From Otatea glauca (lineage: Eukaryota > Streptophyta > Magnoliopsida > Poales > Poaceae): a DNA stretch of 64,000 nucleotides. Shown one piece after another: positions 21,959 to 34,095 of this stretch (position 1 is its first letter; each line of letters opens with the position of its first letter). The notes beneath the pieces were generated by a model. That model was not told where the DNA came from and did no database searches. It saw only the letters and a program-made list of their open reading frames with translations. A program made the translations under genes and the position numbers. The stretch is from assembly GCA_036346275.1 (NCBI GenBank), contig CM070715.1:74635667-74699666 (forward strand). The letters are read 5' to 3'.

Positions 21959-23262
21959 CTGCAGCAGCTTCGCTCGCGTCGCTTCCGATCGCGCTGGTTG
22001 GTGGGCGTGGGAAGTGGGAAGGGTGGCGAGGCTGGACTGTTGGAGCGGGACCCTGGAGCTGGTGGTTGCGGACGTTGACCTGGTGGTTCCCCGGTCGGCG
22101 GCTGTTTATCTACGCACAGTCACTGACAAGGTGGGGCAGTCGTAGCGTCGTGGGCGTCAATCCCCGCATGTCAGTGAGTTTTAGAAGCGAGGGCACCTGC
22201 CGCAACTGCCAGCTCGCTCTCGTCGGTGATGGATGGATAGGTTATTCCGATGGCGAGTCCCCTCGCTGGTGCCGACGCGGCGGCACGCGAGATGGGGTAG
22301 AAGTAGAACACGAGGACGAGCTGAGGTGGCATATTTGGAATTGGAGGGACTGGATTAGTTTCTGTCTGACAAGCTAGCTGTTTTATAATTATTATTTTTA
22401 ATTGAAAAGTAGTAGTTTTTTTTAGAGATTATTTAACAAATAGCTAATTTCTCTCGGTAATAAGTTGTAAAAGTAGATTCAACCTAGCTTTTAACTTTTA
22501 TATATGATTTATAGATTATGCAAAAGCCACGTAAAAATTAAGCTATCTAGAGGATTTACTAGCTTTTTAGAAGCTAAAATTGATTTAAAGCCCCATACAA
22601 AGCTTTGATTAGAGTGTGATAATCTTATCTTTAGAATTTGATATCATACCGCATCGCTGCTTGCTTCATCTACCGCTAAGGCGCTAACTCTCGAGATTAA
22701 TTGGATTTTTGTGAGGCACAAGGAGCAGTGGCGTTCCGAATGATGCTCAGCGAATAATCGAGATCATAGCATATTTTCTGCGTTCGTGAATATATGCTAT
22801 TCTAGATTATTGTATATCCATCGAGATATATTTATAAAAGACAGTATTATTCTCTTTATTAGATCTCTCTAAATAATATGTTAATGTATTGTAAATAACT
22901 TTAAAAATAGCTAATAAAAATATTATATTAAAATTGTAGAATAATATGTATTTATAAATAAAATTTGAAAACTAGAATGAAATATACCGAGACATTCAAA
23001 TTCGCTGCAGCAGGATAAGGTTCTTCGCCTCAGGACAAGTTGCACGTGGCCACGTGCAAATTTTGATACCAGCGAACAAATTGACCCCCATTGCCTGTCT
23101 ATTCCATGCTCTTTGGGCCTAGGGAGGAGAACGGCAATTCTAACCCGCCGGCGAGCGACAGCTAATTAGCAGATTAAAATCTATATAAACTTATTATTGT
23201 TCAAGAGGTATAGAGAGGTTTGGTGTCTGCCTGTCGTTGGCCATTCGGTACTATAGTTTTTA
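21959..23262. other. TTC38-like promoter side and intergenic
   Basis: GC-rich up to about 22370 (probable 5' UTR and proximal promoter of the minus-strand gene), then AT-rich. The stretch 22375-22620 has a MITE-like look (A/T tracts, 'agcttttagaagct'), but I could not define ends. Confidence 0.4.
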
Positions 23263-23270
23263 TATGGCAC

Positions 23271-24384
23271 TAAGGTTATAAAAACATGTGAAATTTTGGA
23301 ATTTCTCGTCGAGATCTCGAATTTCGGTCGGAGACGGGATCCAAAATCCCGATCGGATAAAAAAATTCGAAAAAAATTTCAAAAATACTACAGTAATCTC
23401 AAAAATATTGGTGAGATTTCGCCAAAACTCGCCGAAATCTCAAGTAATTTGACCGATTTTGGACTTTTTTTGACCGAATTTGGCCCAATAACCCTTAAGA
23501 AAGTCATCTTCCATAAAAATTGTTGAAAAATCGAATTTTTGAGATATTTTATAATTTCGACAGAAATATTTTTAGATTTTTATAAAATTGTACAGGCTTG
23601 ATCATGCTTTCAAAAAATTATGATACTATCTTTAGAAGTGTAGGATCATACAAAAATATTTTCAAAATAATTAAACTTCATTTGTTATCTTTAAAAAATC
23701 AAAAACAGAATGAACATAACTAAGACAATAACCTTGTCAGAATTTTATAAATTTTCTCAAGTGTGATCATGATCCAAATTTCTTATGAGAGCTTAAGAAA
23801 TACCTCAAAACCCTTCTCTAAAATTTTCAAAAATTTTAATTTTTTTGTTTGCTCAATCATATCTATGGATGCATTGAACTTCATTTGTTATCTTTCAAAA
23901 ATAAAAAATGCAAGGAACACAAATGATACAGTACCATTGTAAGAATTTCATAAATTCACTAGAGTGTGATCATGATCCAAAATTTTTATGAGATCTTAAT
24001 CATTTCCTTAGCACCCTTCTATAAAAATTTCAAAAATTCTAAACCTTTTTTGGTTATTCAAAAATTCCTTAAGCTTGATCATCATATGAAATTTTTATGA
24101 GAATATTAGTGATGTGTCATGACCATTCAAAAAAAATTCATAATTTTTGGACGTCATTTGAACCATTTTTCGTTCAGTTAAAATTTTCTAAGATTTTGAC
24201 AATTTCGGACGAAATTTTGGAAATTTCACCAAAATCTCATAAATCCCGATTCAAAAAAAACTATGGATTTGAATTTTGCTTTTTAGATTTCATTTGGATT
24301 TCGTCCGAAATAACAAGATTTCACTGAAATTTCGGATTTCGGAAGGTGACGATATGTGAACCGAAAGCAAAATTTGAAAACTTG
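23271..24384. mobile_element. non-autonomous hAT-like element (TCTCG family, copy 1)
   Basis: A 1.11-kb AT-rich element aligned along its length with 24465-25942, same orientation. Shared landmarks are 'tttggcccaataacccttaagaaa', 'cttccat(g/a)aaa' and 'gtgtgatcatgatccaaa'. Flanks TATGGCAC (23263-23270) and CATGCCAC (24385-24392) match at 6 of 8, a decayed TSD. Terminal regions repeat 'gaaatctcgg'-type motifs. Non-coding. Confidence 0.6.
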
Positions 24385-24464
24385 CATGCCACAGCTATTT
24401 CCAACTTATTTGTAAAGTTTTGTCCAACTTGCGAAAACATATATGGGACACATGGACTAGAAAC

Positions 24465-25942
24465 CAAGGTTACAAATCTCGACAAAATTTCACGAAATCT
24501 CGGTGAGATCTCGGATTTCGACTGGAGACGAGATTTAAAATCTCGGTCGGATAAAAAAAATAAAATTGCTACAGTATTTTTTGGAGATTCACCGAAATCT
24601 CAGATTTTTTTTGACTGAAATTAGACTTTTTGACCAGATTTGGCCCAATAACCCTTAAGAAAGGCATCTTCCATGAAATTTTGTTGAAAAACCGAATTTT
24701 TGAGATGTTTTAATCTTTTGGCAGAAAAATTGTCAAATTTTTATAAAATTTTATAAGCTTGATCATACTCTAAAAAATTTACGGTACTATCTCTAGTAGT
24801 GTAGGATCATACACAAAAGTTTCAAAATAATTGAACTTTGTTTGTTATGTTGAAAAAAATCAAAAATAGAATGAACATAATTGAGACAATAACCTTGTTA
24901 GAATTTTATAAATCTGCTCGAGTGTGATCATGATCCAAAATTTTTATGAGAGCTTAAGGATTACCTTAGAACGCTTCTACAAAATTTTTAAAAATTTCAA
25001 ACTTTGGTTTTTTCTCAATCAAATCTATGAAAGCGTTGAACTTCATTTGTTATATTTCAAAAATAAAAAAAAAACAGAAAGAACATAAATTGTACATTAC
25101 CCTTGTAAGAATTTTATAAATTTACTACTGTGTGATCACGATCCAAAATTTTTATGAGAGCTTAAGCATTGCCTTAGAACCTTTTTCTAAAAGTTTCAAA
25201 AATTCTAAATCTTTTTTGCTTGTTCAAGCAAATCCATGTATTGATCATCACGCTTTTATTAGGACGTACCACTGTCAGAATTTAGGAAAATCATTCAAAC
25301 TTGATCATCATTTGACAATTTTATGGAGGAACTTATGATTCATCAAGACCATTCATAATTTTTTTTTAAAATTTTATAACATGGTTTGAACTATTTTTCA
25401 TTTGATTGAATTTTGATTGTAAGGCTTTTATCAGGATAATAGCACTTTCAGAATTTTTTAAAATTCCTGAAGCTTGATCATCATCTAAAACTTTTATGAC
25501 AACACTATTGATGTATCAGGACCATCCAAATTTTTTTAGCAATTTTATAACATCATTTGTTCCATTTTTCATTTGGTTCAAATTTGCCAACCAGCCTTTT
25601 ATCATGATAGTACCACTTTCGGAATTTTGAAAACTTCCTCAAGCTTTATCATCATCTATAATTTTTATAAGAATATTAGTGATGTGTCAAGACCATCCAT
25701 AAAAAAATTCAACATGCTGTGCACCATTTTACATGTGATTCAATTTTACCGAAATCTCATGTAATCTAGGCAAGATTTGGGTATTTCTTGGCGAAACCTT
25801 GGAAATCTCGGTTGAAAAAAAATAGATTTGAATTTTGGTTTTTGTGTTTTATCCAGGATTTGTCCAAAATTCTGAGATCTCAATGAAATTTTGAATTTCG
25901 CTCACCCCGAGATGTCAACCGAAAATGAGATTTCAAACCCGG
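24465..25942. mobile_element. non-autonomous hAT-like element (TCTCG family, copy 2)
   Basis: A 1.48-kb element with a perfect 8-bp TSD CTAGAAAC (24457-24464 and 25943-25950). Imperfect termini are CAAGGTTACAAATCTC and GAGATTTCAAACCCGG (12 of 17 inverted matches). Several internal direct repeats of 'tgatcatcatctaaaatttttatgag' type. No transposase. Confidence 0.75.
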
Positions 25943-25950
25943 CTAGAAAC

Positions 25951-26489
25951 GAGACACAAGATTCATGCACTACCGTTTATGGATGGATGGTGATGACGGG
26001 GAAATGGGCGTGAACCCATCTCCACATCATTAGAGACAAGTTGTTTAAATTTTGATTGAATATGAGACTAAAAAAACATCAAGTATCAGGTATTGCAGGT
26101 ACATTACTTCCAGAATTCATACATTTACATAAAAATTATGTTAATTACATCTCTTTGCGAGAAACCTCTAATTAAGAATTCCAACATGAAAACTACACCA
26201 AATTGTAACATATGACATTACAAAAATATAAAAATAAAAGTCTTCAATCTTGACGTCGTTGACGGATGCTTGCTCAGGGACATTTTAATTATTTTCACAT
26301 TAATTGATTTTTTTAGTGGGGCATAGTATTTATTTCACTTTGTCCAGACTTTACTCATATATTTTTTTTACTTCTTTGATAATGGTTTGTTATTAATTGA
26401 CCCCTTTGTTTATCCACGATTATATTGGATTCGCGTCTACATGGGTTATGATTTTTTATATCAATATATGAATGCAGTCGACTATACTT
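25951..26489. other. intergenic
   Basis: AT-rich; no ORF, ends or repeats recognised. Confidence 0.3.
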
Positions 26490-28121
26490 TGAAGGACCGA
26501 GATGGTGAACAGAGGGGGGGTGAATGGTTGCAAATAAATTTTCCCCCAAAATACTCCAACAAAAACCTCGATAAGATCGCTCAAAGGAAATTGTGAAAAA
26601 CCCGAAAAACTAGACAACTATGTGTACCCCAAGCTTGCATGGATAAGTACCATAAAATATGTGGAGATTTTTGAGTCACAATCCTGGTTGTCTAGTATCC
26701 AAGATAAAGAGGAATCAATCCAACTCTTGCTTTTAGAAAGAACATCAATTCAAATCACAAAAGTCACTTTAAAAGCGAAGCGAATTTTGAACTTGTCCTC
26801 AATTTGAACAGGAGGTTGGTGGGTTTCTGCAGCTCACAAAATTTTGAGAATTTTTTTCCCTATGAGCATCAGAGTCGTGAAGAACTCCACCAACTTTCTC
26901 CTCAAAAAGCCTTACAGAAAAACAGGAAAAATCGAAGAACACAGTCATTCAAGAACTTCGAGCAGAAAGTTTGGGGCTCGGTTTTCACCTTATGGCGCCC
27001 AAACGGTTCAACAAGTGAACTCCAAAAATTTTCTGCAAGTGGATATCAGAGTCCCGCACCTCCTCTAACAAGAATAACTTAAAAAGGATTTTTATATATT
27101 TTTATAAAAATCAAATACTAAATGCTGCGTAAAGAACAAGTTCTGAACAAAGTTGGAACTTGAAAGAAAAAATGTTCTCTACTCAATCCAAGAGTGCAAA
27201 AGAGATGTAACATATGAACACACTCAAAACATCTAAGATCAACAGCATTTAGAAGGAGGGGAGGCAAATCCAAATTGCGTGAAAGTAAATTGCGAGAATG
27301 TAATTGCGGGAAAGTAAATGCTGAATTTAAATTGCGTAAAGTAAAGATATAATGTAAATGCGCAAAATAAATTCAAAGGTGGATGGATAAAACTTTCATT
27401 TCTGGAAGGAGAGGTTACAAAGCCTCACTTTCATGTGGGCAAAGCTCAAAGGAGCATTCAAAAACCTCAAAACCTTCAAGGGGAGGAGGCTACCCCTCCA
27501 CCCCTATTTATACTACTCTTGGGCCACCTACCACCTTTGGATGAGTCCCTCAACCCTAGAGCACTCATCTAAGGGCTAGGATTAACCCACACACACAGCC
27601 ATGCAAGGGCTAACCCAAAACCCACACACGTACCGGGTTTTCTTGCACGATTTTCAAAGCATACTACCTAGACCCGCTAACCTATCAACTAGACCTCAAT
27701 CCGACGGCCCTCATTGATCCACGCGGCATCTAGCTAGTATCATCTCCTTTCCTTGTATTCTTGACTTGCCCGGACTCCGTCTCCGATCATCTTCCGATGA
27801 TCTTCCAACCGTCTGGACCTCCGACGCTCCTCGCCTAGTCCCGGTCATCCTCCGCCTCACCATGACCTAGCACCGTCGCCCTGCAACCATCAAAGACAAG
27901 GAAAAACCTTTCACATAGCAATACCCACAATGATATGCAATAAACCCATCCAACTCATCACTACCGTGCCCATACGGCCGGTACTGCCACTCCTGACAGA
28001 GACAACTCAAATTGCTTTATTTTGAAAATCAATCCAAATCAAGCTCAAACTTGAGCACACCTTGCTCAAATAAAGTCAAATACTCATCACAAACATGGAT
28101 GGACCTCCACATGGTCCTTCA
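26490..28121 (-). repeat. 3' LTR of the Copia element
   Basis: Starts TGAAGGACCGAGATGG and ends CATGGTCCTTCA on the plus strand (inverted tips TGAAGGACC/GGTCCTTCA). It pairs with 35947-37588. A SIRE-type PPT follows at 28122. Confidence 0.92.
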
Positions 28122-28138
28122 ATCTCCCCCTTGATGAG
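28122..28138 (-). promoter_or_regulatory. polypurine tract
   Basis: Minus strand CTCATCAAGGGGGAGAT directly before the 3' LTR; primes plus-strand DNA synthesis. Confidence 0.8.
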
Positions 28139-29940
28139 TATATTGACAAACAACACAAAAAGCATAAAAGTTTGAATGAGAGAAGATGAAAGCAATTTGA
28201 TTGCAAAGCCAAACTTGGTCCAGAGAGAAAGATATAAAATCATGACCAAGTTGGCAGAAAGAATTTAGAGCAAGACCATGAAAAGAGCAAGTTTTTCACA
28301 AAAGCTCTAAAAACCAATCGTAAGTGCCAAATGTGATTATGATCCATAAAAAAATAGCAAAGATTTACAAAGATCATAAGAACCAACAAGCTTTCACATT
28401 TTTATCTCTTTCTTTAATGATGCCTTTTCTATATTTTCTCCCCATTTTGGCAATATAGGCATCAACATGGAATTTTCTCCCTCTTTTTTTTTGTATGCAT
28501 GAAATGCAACTTAAGGGAGCTTTGAAGATTATCCAATTGATCACAATGACAAGATATGACACCAAGCTAGTCAATTTTTAGATTAGACTAGTCTAAGACA
28601 TGTCCAAGTGCAAATACGAGCTTAGTTTTGAATATTTAATTTTTAGCAAGATTTGACAAGTGCAACACTTAGCTTTAGTTTCAAAAATAGAAGAATAGCC
28701 ACGCTAAGGATCAAAAGGAAAACCTAGAGTTCAACCTACTCAACACTTTGGGGAATCTAGAAGAGCATACAAGGTCCTTCGGGCTCATTTATCACTTAAT
28801 GCAAATTTTGATTTATCATCATACAAGACATAGCGGGGTGCAAATGTTTGATATTATTTGCATTCTTTACCCACATATGTCTTTGTTTTTAATTTATTTG
28901 CATTTTCTTTTGACAACCAATTGACTCAAGCCGTATGCGACCATCTCAAGATGAACTCTTAAGAGGATGGTCTAGGTCAAACACGATGTATTCCAAGTTC
29001 ATCCCAAGTGCAATGGGAAGCGGTCTTGTGAATACAAGGTGTTGAGTCGTATGTGCACAAGAAGAATCAATTTTGTTTAATTTTCATTTTTAGCACAATG
29101 ATTTATGAGAAATTGAAGGACTCTAGCATGGATCAAACTAGTTTCACCCAAGTTGCTATAGGGACTCTAGAGAACTCCAAAATTTCTCAAATTATGGTAC
29201 AAACCTCTAGAGAAGAAACCTAGCAAGTAAAAGCAACAAGTTTCATCAAGTTTTTCATTTAAGGCTTATTTTATTTTTAAGCTTAGCAATTTAAATGAAC
29301 TTGGACATATCTAAGCTAGTGATTTCCTCCATATGATGTAGCATGGTGTATAGCATGAAGAAGAAATCAATTGCATAATAGATAAAGCTCATTAAACAAG
29401 AAATGCAGTCTGTATGAAATGCACGAACAGATTCCCAAACTCCCCCTCAACAAATGAATCAATTTTAAGCTCAAATCTGGTTAGAGTTGAGTTATTATCA
29501 AGATTAGGCATAAAGAAAACCCGAATGAACTCAATAATAACCAGAAAAACAGAATGAGGAGAAGAAGTCGAGAAACTGCAAAACTGAATGGCTATTGAGC
29601 ATATATAGGATAGAAGAGACTCACTATGGCTCAGACTCGCTCTTATCTTCCCCAGTGACTGACATAGGAAAGCTGACTCTAGATCCCAACTAAGGAGTGC
29701 ACACAGACCCTGTCTACCCAGGAGACCCAATACCTGCTAGACTTATAAGACTGTGAGGGAAATCAACCTAGAGAGAGAGAGAACGACTAATCACGCATGA
29801 TAGCAACCTAAAGCACAAGATAAGAGGTCCATGCAAGGCATGCGAAGTCTAAGTGAGTGAACTCAACTCAAGAAAACAAGCCCAAAGTCACCCGTAAGAA
29901 ACATAAAGAAAAGAAAAGCTGGAAGAAAACATATAATACA
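28139..29940 (-). other. Copia 3' non-coding region between pol and 3' LTR
   Basis: About 1.8 kb, AT-rich. It contains one unrecognised minus-strand frame (29392-29730) with a hydrophobic stretch, but no supported env-like protein. Some SIRE/Maximus relatives carry an env-like ORF here; I cannot show one. Confidence 0.4.
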
Positions 29941-30955
29941 TAATATACAAACCGGTTCCCCCTCACGAAAGGTCGTAAGGGTTCACGACTCCAAGCTCAC
30001 TCCTCAAGGCAACAAACTGGAGCTATCCAAAGGCTTGGTGAAGATATCGGCTAATCAAGGTCACTCTCTCTGAATCGAAGCGCGATATCTCCCTTCTCCA
30101 CATGGTCTCTAAGGAAGTGATATCTAATATCAATGTGCTTGGTCCGAATGTTGCATCGGGTTTTTAGCAATGCAAATAGCTAAAGTGTTGTCACGAGAAA
30201 AGTGGCACACTCTCTATCTCTAACCCATAGTCCCGTAAGGTCGATCTCATCCAGAGCACTGCTACAAAGAATCGGTCGCAAAGAACATACTCGGCCTCGC
30301 GGTGGATGTGCAACCCCAAACCGCTTCCTAGATGACCAAGAAACAAGAGAAGTGCCAATGGATTGGCAAGTGCCGAAGTGTTCTTCCTATCTATCCTCTG
30401 ACCAAAGAAAGTCGGCATCGGAAAAGGCTCTAAGAGATAGACAAGAAGAAGAAGAGTACCAAATACCATAATCGGTGGTAGCACGAAGGTACACGAAGAT
30501 GCGCTTGACCGCTTTGGCGGTGAGAGCGCGAGGAGAAGCTTGAAATCGAGCGCTGCAGACACACAATGAAATGTATGTTCGGCCTCAAGCGGTGAGGTAC
30601 AAGAGGAGCCGATCATGCTCAAACTCCTTTTGATCGCAGGCTCACCATCCTCATCGGGCTCGAGGACAGCGATGGTGGCCATAGGAGTCATCACCGGCTT
30701 CCCATCGGACATATCAAGCGCCTCAGAGGTCACGGTATATTTGCCTTGATGCAAGAAAGTACCCTCCGAGTCCGCTTGATTTGGAATCCAAAAAGTAGCT
30801 CAACTCGCACATCATACTTATCTCAAACTCAGTGCTCATCACCTCGTAAAACCGAGACACAAGCGAATGGGACGAGCCACCAAAATGATACTTTCCACAT
30901 AAATCGGACAAGAAGAAAATGAGACTCATGGTGTCCGATGAAGCGAGTTTTGTCT
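29941..30955 (-). pseudogene. Copia reverse transcriptase C-terminal half and RNase H (frameshifted)
   Basis: The minus strand carries the RT core strand as IYVESIIL (near 30890), where the family has YVDD. Then LSYFLDFQI-type text, QGKYT and ALDMSDGKPVMTPM (30750-30690) appear. The RNase H part has EAEYV, then LWMRSTLRDYGLEIESVPLF (about 30250-30190), KNPMQHS and LADIFTKPLDSS (about 30060-30020), which is the usual pol end. Many frameshifts. RT and RNase H would convert element RNA into DNA; this copy cannot. Confidence 0.7.
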
Positions 30956-30956
30956 A

Positions 30957-31862
30957 CTATGCCCATTTTAAAGTCATGATCGAGAAGATAAGACTTGAGC
31001 CTCTCATACCATACTGGGGCTGCTTGAGTCCATACTGAGCTTTGGAAAGCTTGTATACATGACTCGAAACTTGGGGTTCTCGAACTCGAGGTTGCTTGAC
31101 ATAAACCTCTTCCTCAATATAGCCATTGAGGAATGCACTCTTGACATCCATTTGATAAAGCTTGAAGCCTTTGGATGCAGAAAATGCAAGCAGGATTCGG
31201 ATAGCCTCTAGCCTAGCTACAGGGGCAAAGGTCTCCTCAAAGTCAAGAACCTCAACCTGAGAAAAGCCCTGTGCAACTAGTCTAGCCTTGTTGCGAATGA
31301 CAACCCCATCCTTACTCTGCTTATTTTTGAACACCCACTTGGTCCCAATGACATTATGACCAGATAGACGTTCTACAAGCTGCCAGACTTTGTTCCTCTC
31401 GAAGTTTTCAAGTTTCTCATGCATAGTATTAGTCCAAGACTCGTCAGATAATGCATGAGTCACATCCTTCGGCTCAAACGAGGCAACAAAGGCAGAGTGA
31501 AGGTAGAAACTAGACAAACCTGATTTTGAGCGAGTGACTCGCTCAAATAGATCGCCGATGATCTGATCAGGTGGATGAGAACGCTGAATATGACGGGGAG
31601 GTCCAGAAGTAGAAGTGGCCTCTACCTCATGCACAGAAGAGATAGGAGCAGAGCCACTTGCTGAATGAGAGTCAGAAGGCAAGGGCTGGCCTTCCTGAGG
31701 TGCAGAAATGGAAACAGGAGGCACCTCAGCTGTAGAGGGGACTGGATCAGGTGGAACACCATCATCTCCATCATCCTCATCCTCTACAAAGATGGTCTCG
31801 GAGGAAGAAGAAGAGCCTGAAATATCGGGTCTAGCTCCTGGGCTAGCCACATCAAAGGTCAC
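30957..31862 (-). pseudogene. Copia reverse transcriptase N-terminal half
   Basis: An open frame of 301 aa. The acidic and proline-rich integrase-RT linker (residues ~1-100) is followed by RVT_2 motifs: VIGTKWVFKNKQSKDG, NKARLVAQGFSQVEVLDFEE and TFAPVARLEAIRILLA, then QMDVKSAFLNGYIEEEVYVK. It leaves frame after KAQYGLKQ. The first catalytic Asp (QMDVKSAFLNG) is present. Confidence 0.85.
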
Positions 31863-31865
31863 TTC

Positions 31866-32510
31866 TCAGGTCTCTATGATCCTATGCGCATCGCAACTCC
31901 AGACCCTATAGCTACGAGAAGAAGTCGAATAACCCAGAAAGATACCATTAGAAGAACGAGACTCAAACTTATCCAGGTTACCAGGCTTCAAAATAAAACA
32001 CTTGCAACCAAACACACGAAAATGAGAAACACTGGGCTTTCGCCCATACCTCAACTCGTAAGAAGTGCGGTGCAAATGTGCTCTCAAGAATACACGATTA
32101 GAAACATGGCAAGCGGTAGCTATAGCCTCACCCAAAACTTCCTAGAGTATCTGACTGCCTAGCATCGTCCGACCATTTCTACGTGGTCTGTTCTTCTTTT
32201 CCACTACGCCATTTTGTTGAGGGACGTAGGGAGAGGAGAATTGATGCTCCAAACCAGACTCCACACAGAAACTCTCAAAATAGGAGTTCTTGAACTCCGT
32301 GCTATTGTCACTGTGTATAGCTCGTAGGGAACCATGGAGCTTAAAAGACAACCTATGAACCAAACCCCTAAAATGGGTAAAAGTCTCATCCTTAGAGGAC
32401 ATGAAAAACACCCAAGAATACCTCAAAAAGTCATCAACAATGACAAGAATATACCACTTCCCACCCACTAACTGCACTCTAGCTGGACCAACAGTGTCTA
32501 TATGTAAAAG
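31866..32510 (-). pseudogene. Copia integrase core and C-terminal part
   Basis: Core motifs on the minus strand are LLHIDTVGPARVQL (just after an in-frame stop), IHSDNSTEFKN (family usually G before TEF) and PQQNGVVEKKNRP, so the D, D and E positions are all present. After a frameshift come ATACHVSNRVFLR, then SYELRYGRKPSVSHFRVFGC and KCFILKPGNLDKFESRS, ending GIFLGYS. Integrase joins element DNA to the chromosome. Confidence 0.8.
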
Positions 32511-33134
32511 CTATCCTGGTGCATCAGTCATCACAACAGTGACTGGGGGATGAGAAGCAGCAACCATCTTGCCATGTCGGCAGGGAGAGCAAACTAAGTC
32601 TTTAACCATTTTGAGTTTGGGCAAACCATGAATGAGATCGTGGCTGCTAACTTGGGTCAAATGATCAAATCCAATGTGACCAAGTCTCCTATGCCAGAAG
32701 GAGAGATCACGGGACTCAAAAGCAATCAAACACCGAAGAGAGTCTCTAGAAGAAACAGAAAAATCAGCACGGAAGACTCTCCCAAATCTAGAAATCCCGC
32801 AAACTAACCCTCCTGATGAATCGAGAATTCTACAGGCATTACTCTTAAAACTCACCTCGAAAGAGTCATTAATAAGCTGAGAAACAGAAAGCAAATTGTA
32901 TTGCAGCTTACTTACTAAGGCAACATCTTTAAGAATGAAATTGTCATTAATGCAAATGGTACCTTTAGCAATGACTCTACCTGAAGAGGCATCCCCAAAA
33001 GTGATCAACTCATCACTGGGGGCTCGGACTAGGGAAGAGAACCATCGTGAATCTCCGGTCATATGACGAGAACAACCGGAGTCGGCAATCCAAACATCTC
33101 CCTTCCCCATCCGACGAACCTGATCAAGACACAA
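32511..33134 (-). pseudogene. Copia protease and GAG-pre-integrase domain
   Basis: A 207-aa open frame. VWIADSGCSRHMTG carries the retropepsin Asp (DSG). KDVALVSKLQYNLLSVSQL is the usual Copia follow-up. The zinc-binding LSFWHRRLGHIGFDHL ... CSPCRHGK (HHCC) leads into integrase. It is intact over its length but its junctions to neighbours are broken. Confidence 0.85.
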
Positions 33135-33582
33135 GAAAGAAAGATGACTCAGTACTAGGATAGAGTGAAGACTTAGGAACCCAATACTGAACCATACGAC
33201 ACCTCAGAGTACCAGTCACAGAAGAAGACTGGACTCGAGTGTCTCTCTAACGTTTAACCCTAACAAAATCAGTAGCAACTCTAATAGATGATCTAGGAGC
33301 TGAAACTGGGTTGGCATGCCGTGGTGCAAAAGCCGAACCACCCCAGTGAAGCTGCCTAAAACTCCTACCAGAAAACACATCACGCCGCTGATATCTACCT
33401 CGATGAGAAAAACGAGGAATATAAAGAGGACGGCGGAAAGACTGACTACGAACAGCTCCAGGACTAAGACTAAAAAAACTAGCATGAAAACCGAGTCCTG
33501 GACGCTGCCCAAAAACAAGCGACTCTCTAACCTGTCTAGAAGCAGTGTGTGCCTTAGGAGCACTCAAAGTCTGGGGATGACC

Positions 33583-34095
33583 TTAAATACCCTTAAGGGC
33601 AGCAACACGCTCACGCCGATTGATCTTGGTGTGCCTGAAAGAGAAATCTACTAGGTGACCATCCTTCTTACAGAAGGTGCATGTGTACTTCGCCTTGCTA
33701 GAGGCAGAAGTAATAGGAGTAACACCCTTCTGGTCAGAAGTCCTATGAACAACCCCAGCAGACCTAAACACGGTGGTACTCACTCTGGGAGCTACCACAA
33801 TTTCACCACTCTTGGAGCCGCGCACAATGGTGGGAGGATGCGCCCGAGCGTGTTCCAAAGGATCAAATCCTAGACCTTGATTGAATCTACTAATCTTGGA
33901 TTGGTCTAGAATAAGATTGAGCTTCTTCTTGCCTCCAACAAACTTCTCGAGAGTGCTCATAAGATACTGGCAATCTCGAAAGAAAGAGACACAAGAAGAG
34001 CAAGGGGAAGAAGAAGAAGAAGAAGAACCAGAAAGATGAGCTCTCTCAACACGCTGCCTCAATCTTGAGGGCCTCACAAGAAACGCAAGACGCAT
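33583..34095 (-). pseudogene. Copia gag-pol linker with second zinc-finger remnant
   Basis: A 170-aa minus-strand frame. YTCTFCKKDGHLVDFSFR is a CCHC knuckle in which the last Cys has become Phe. Ser-rich and basic linker text precedes it. A shifted frame (33247-33567) carries Arg/Ser-rich linker to the protease. Confidence 0.65.
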
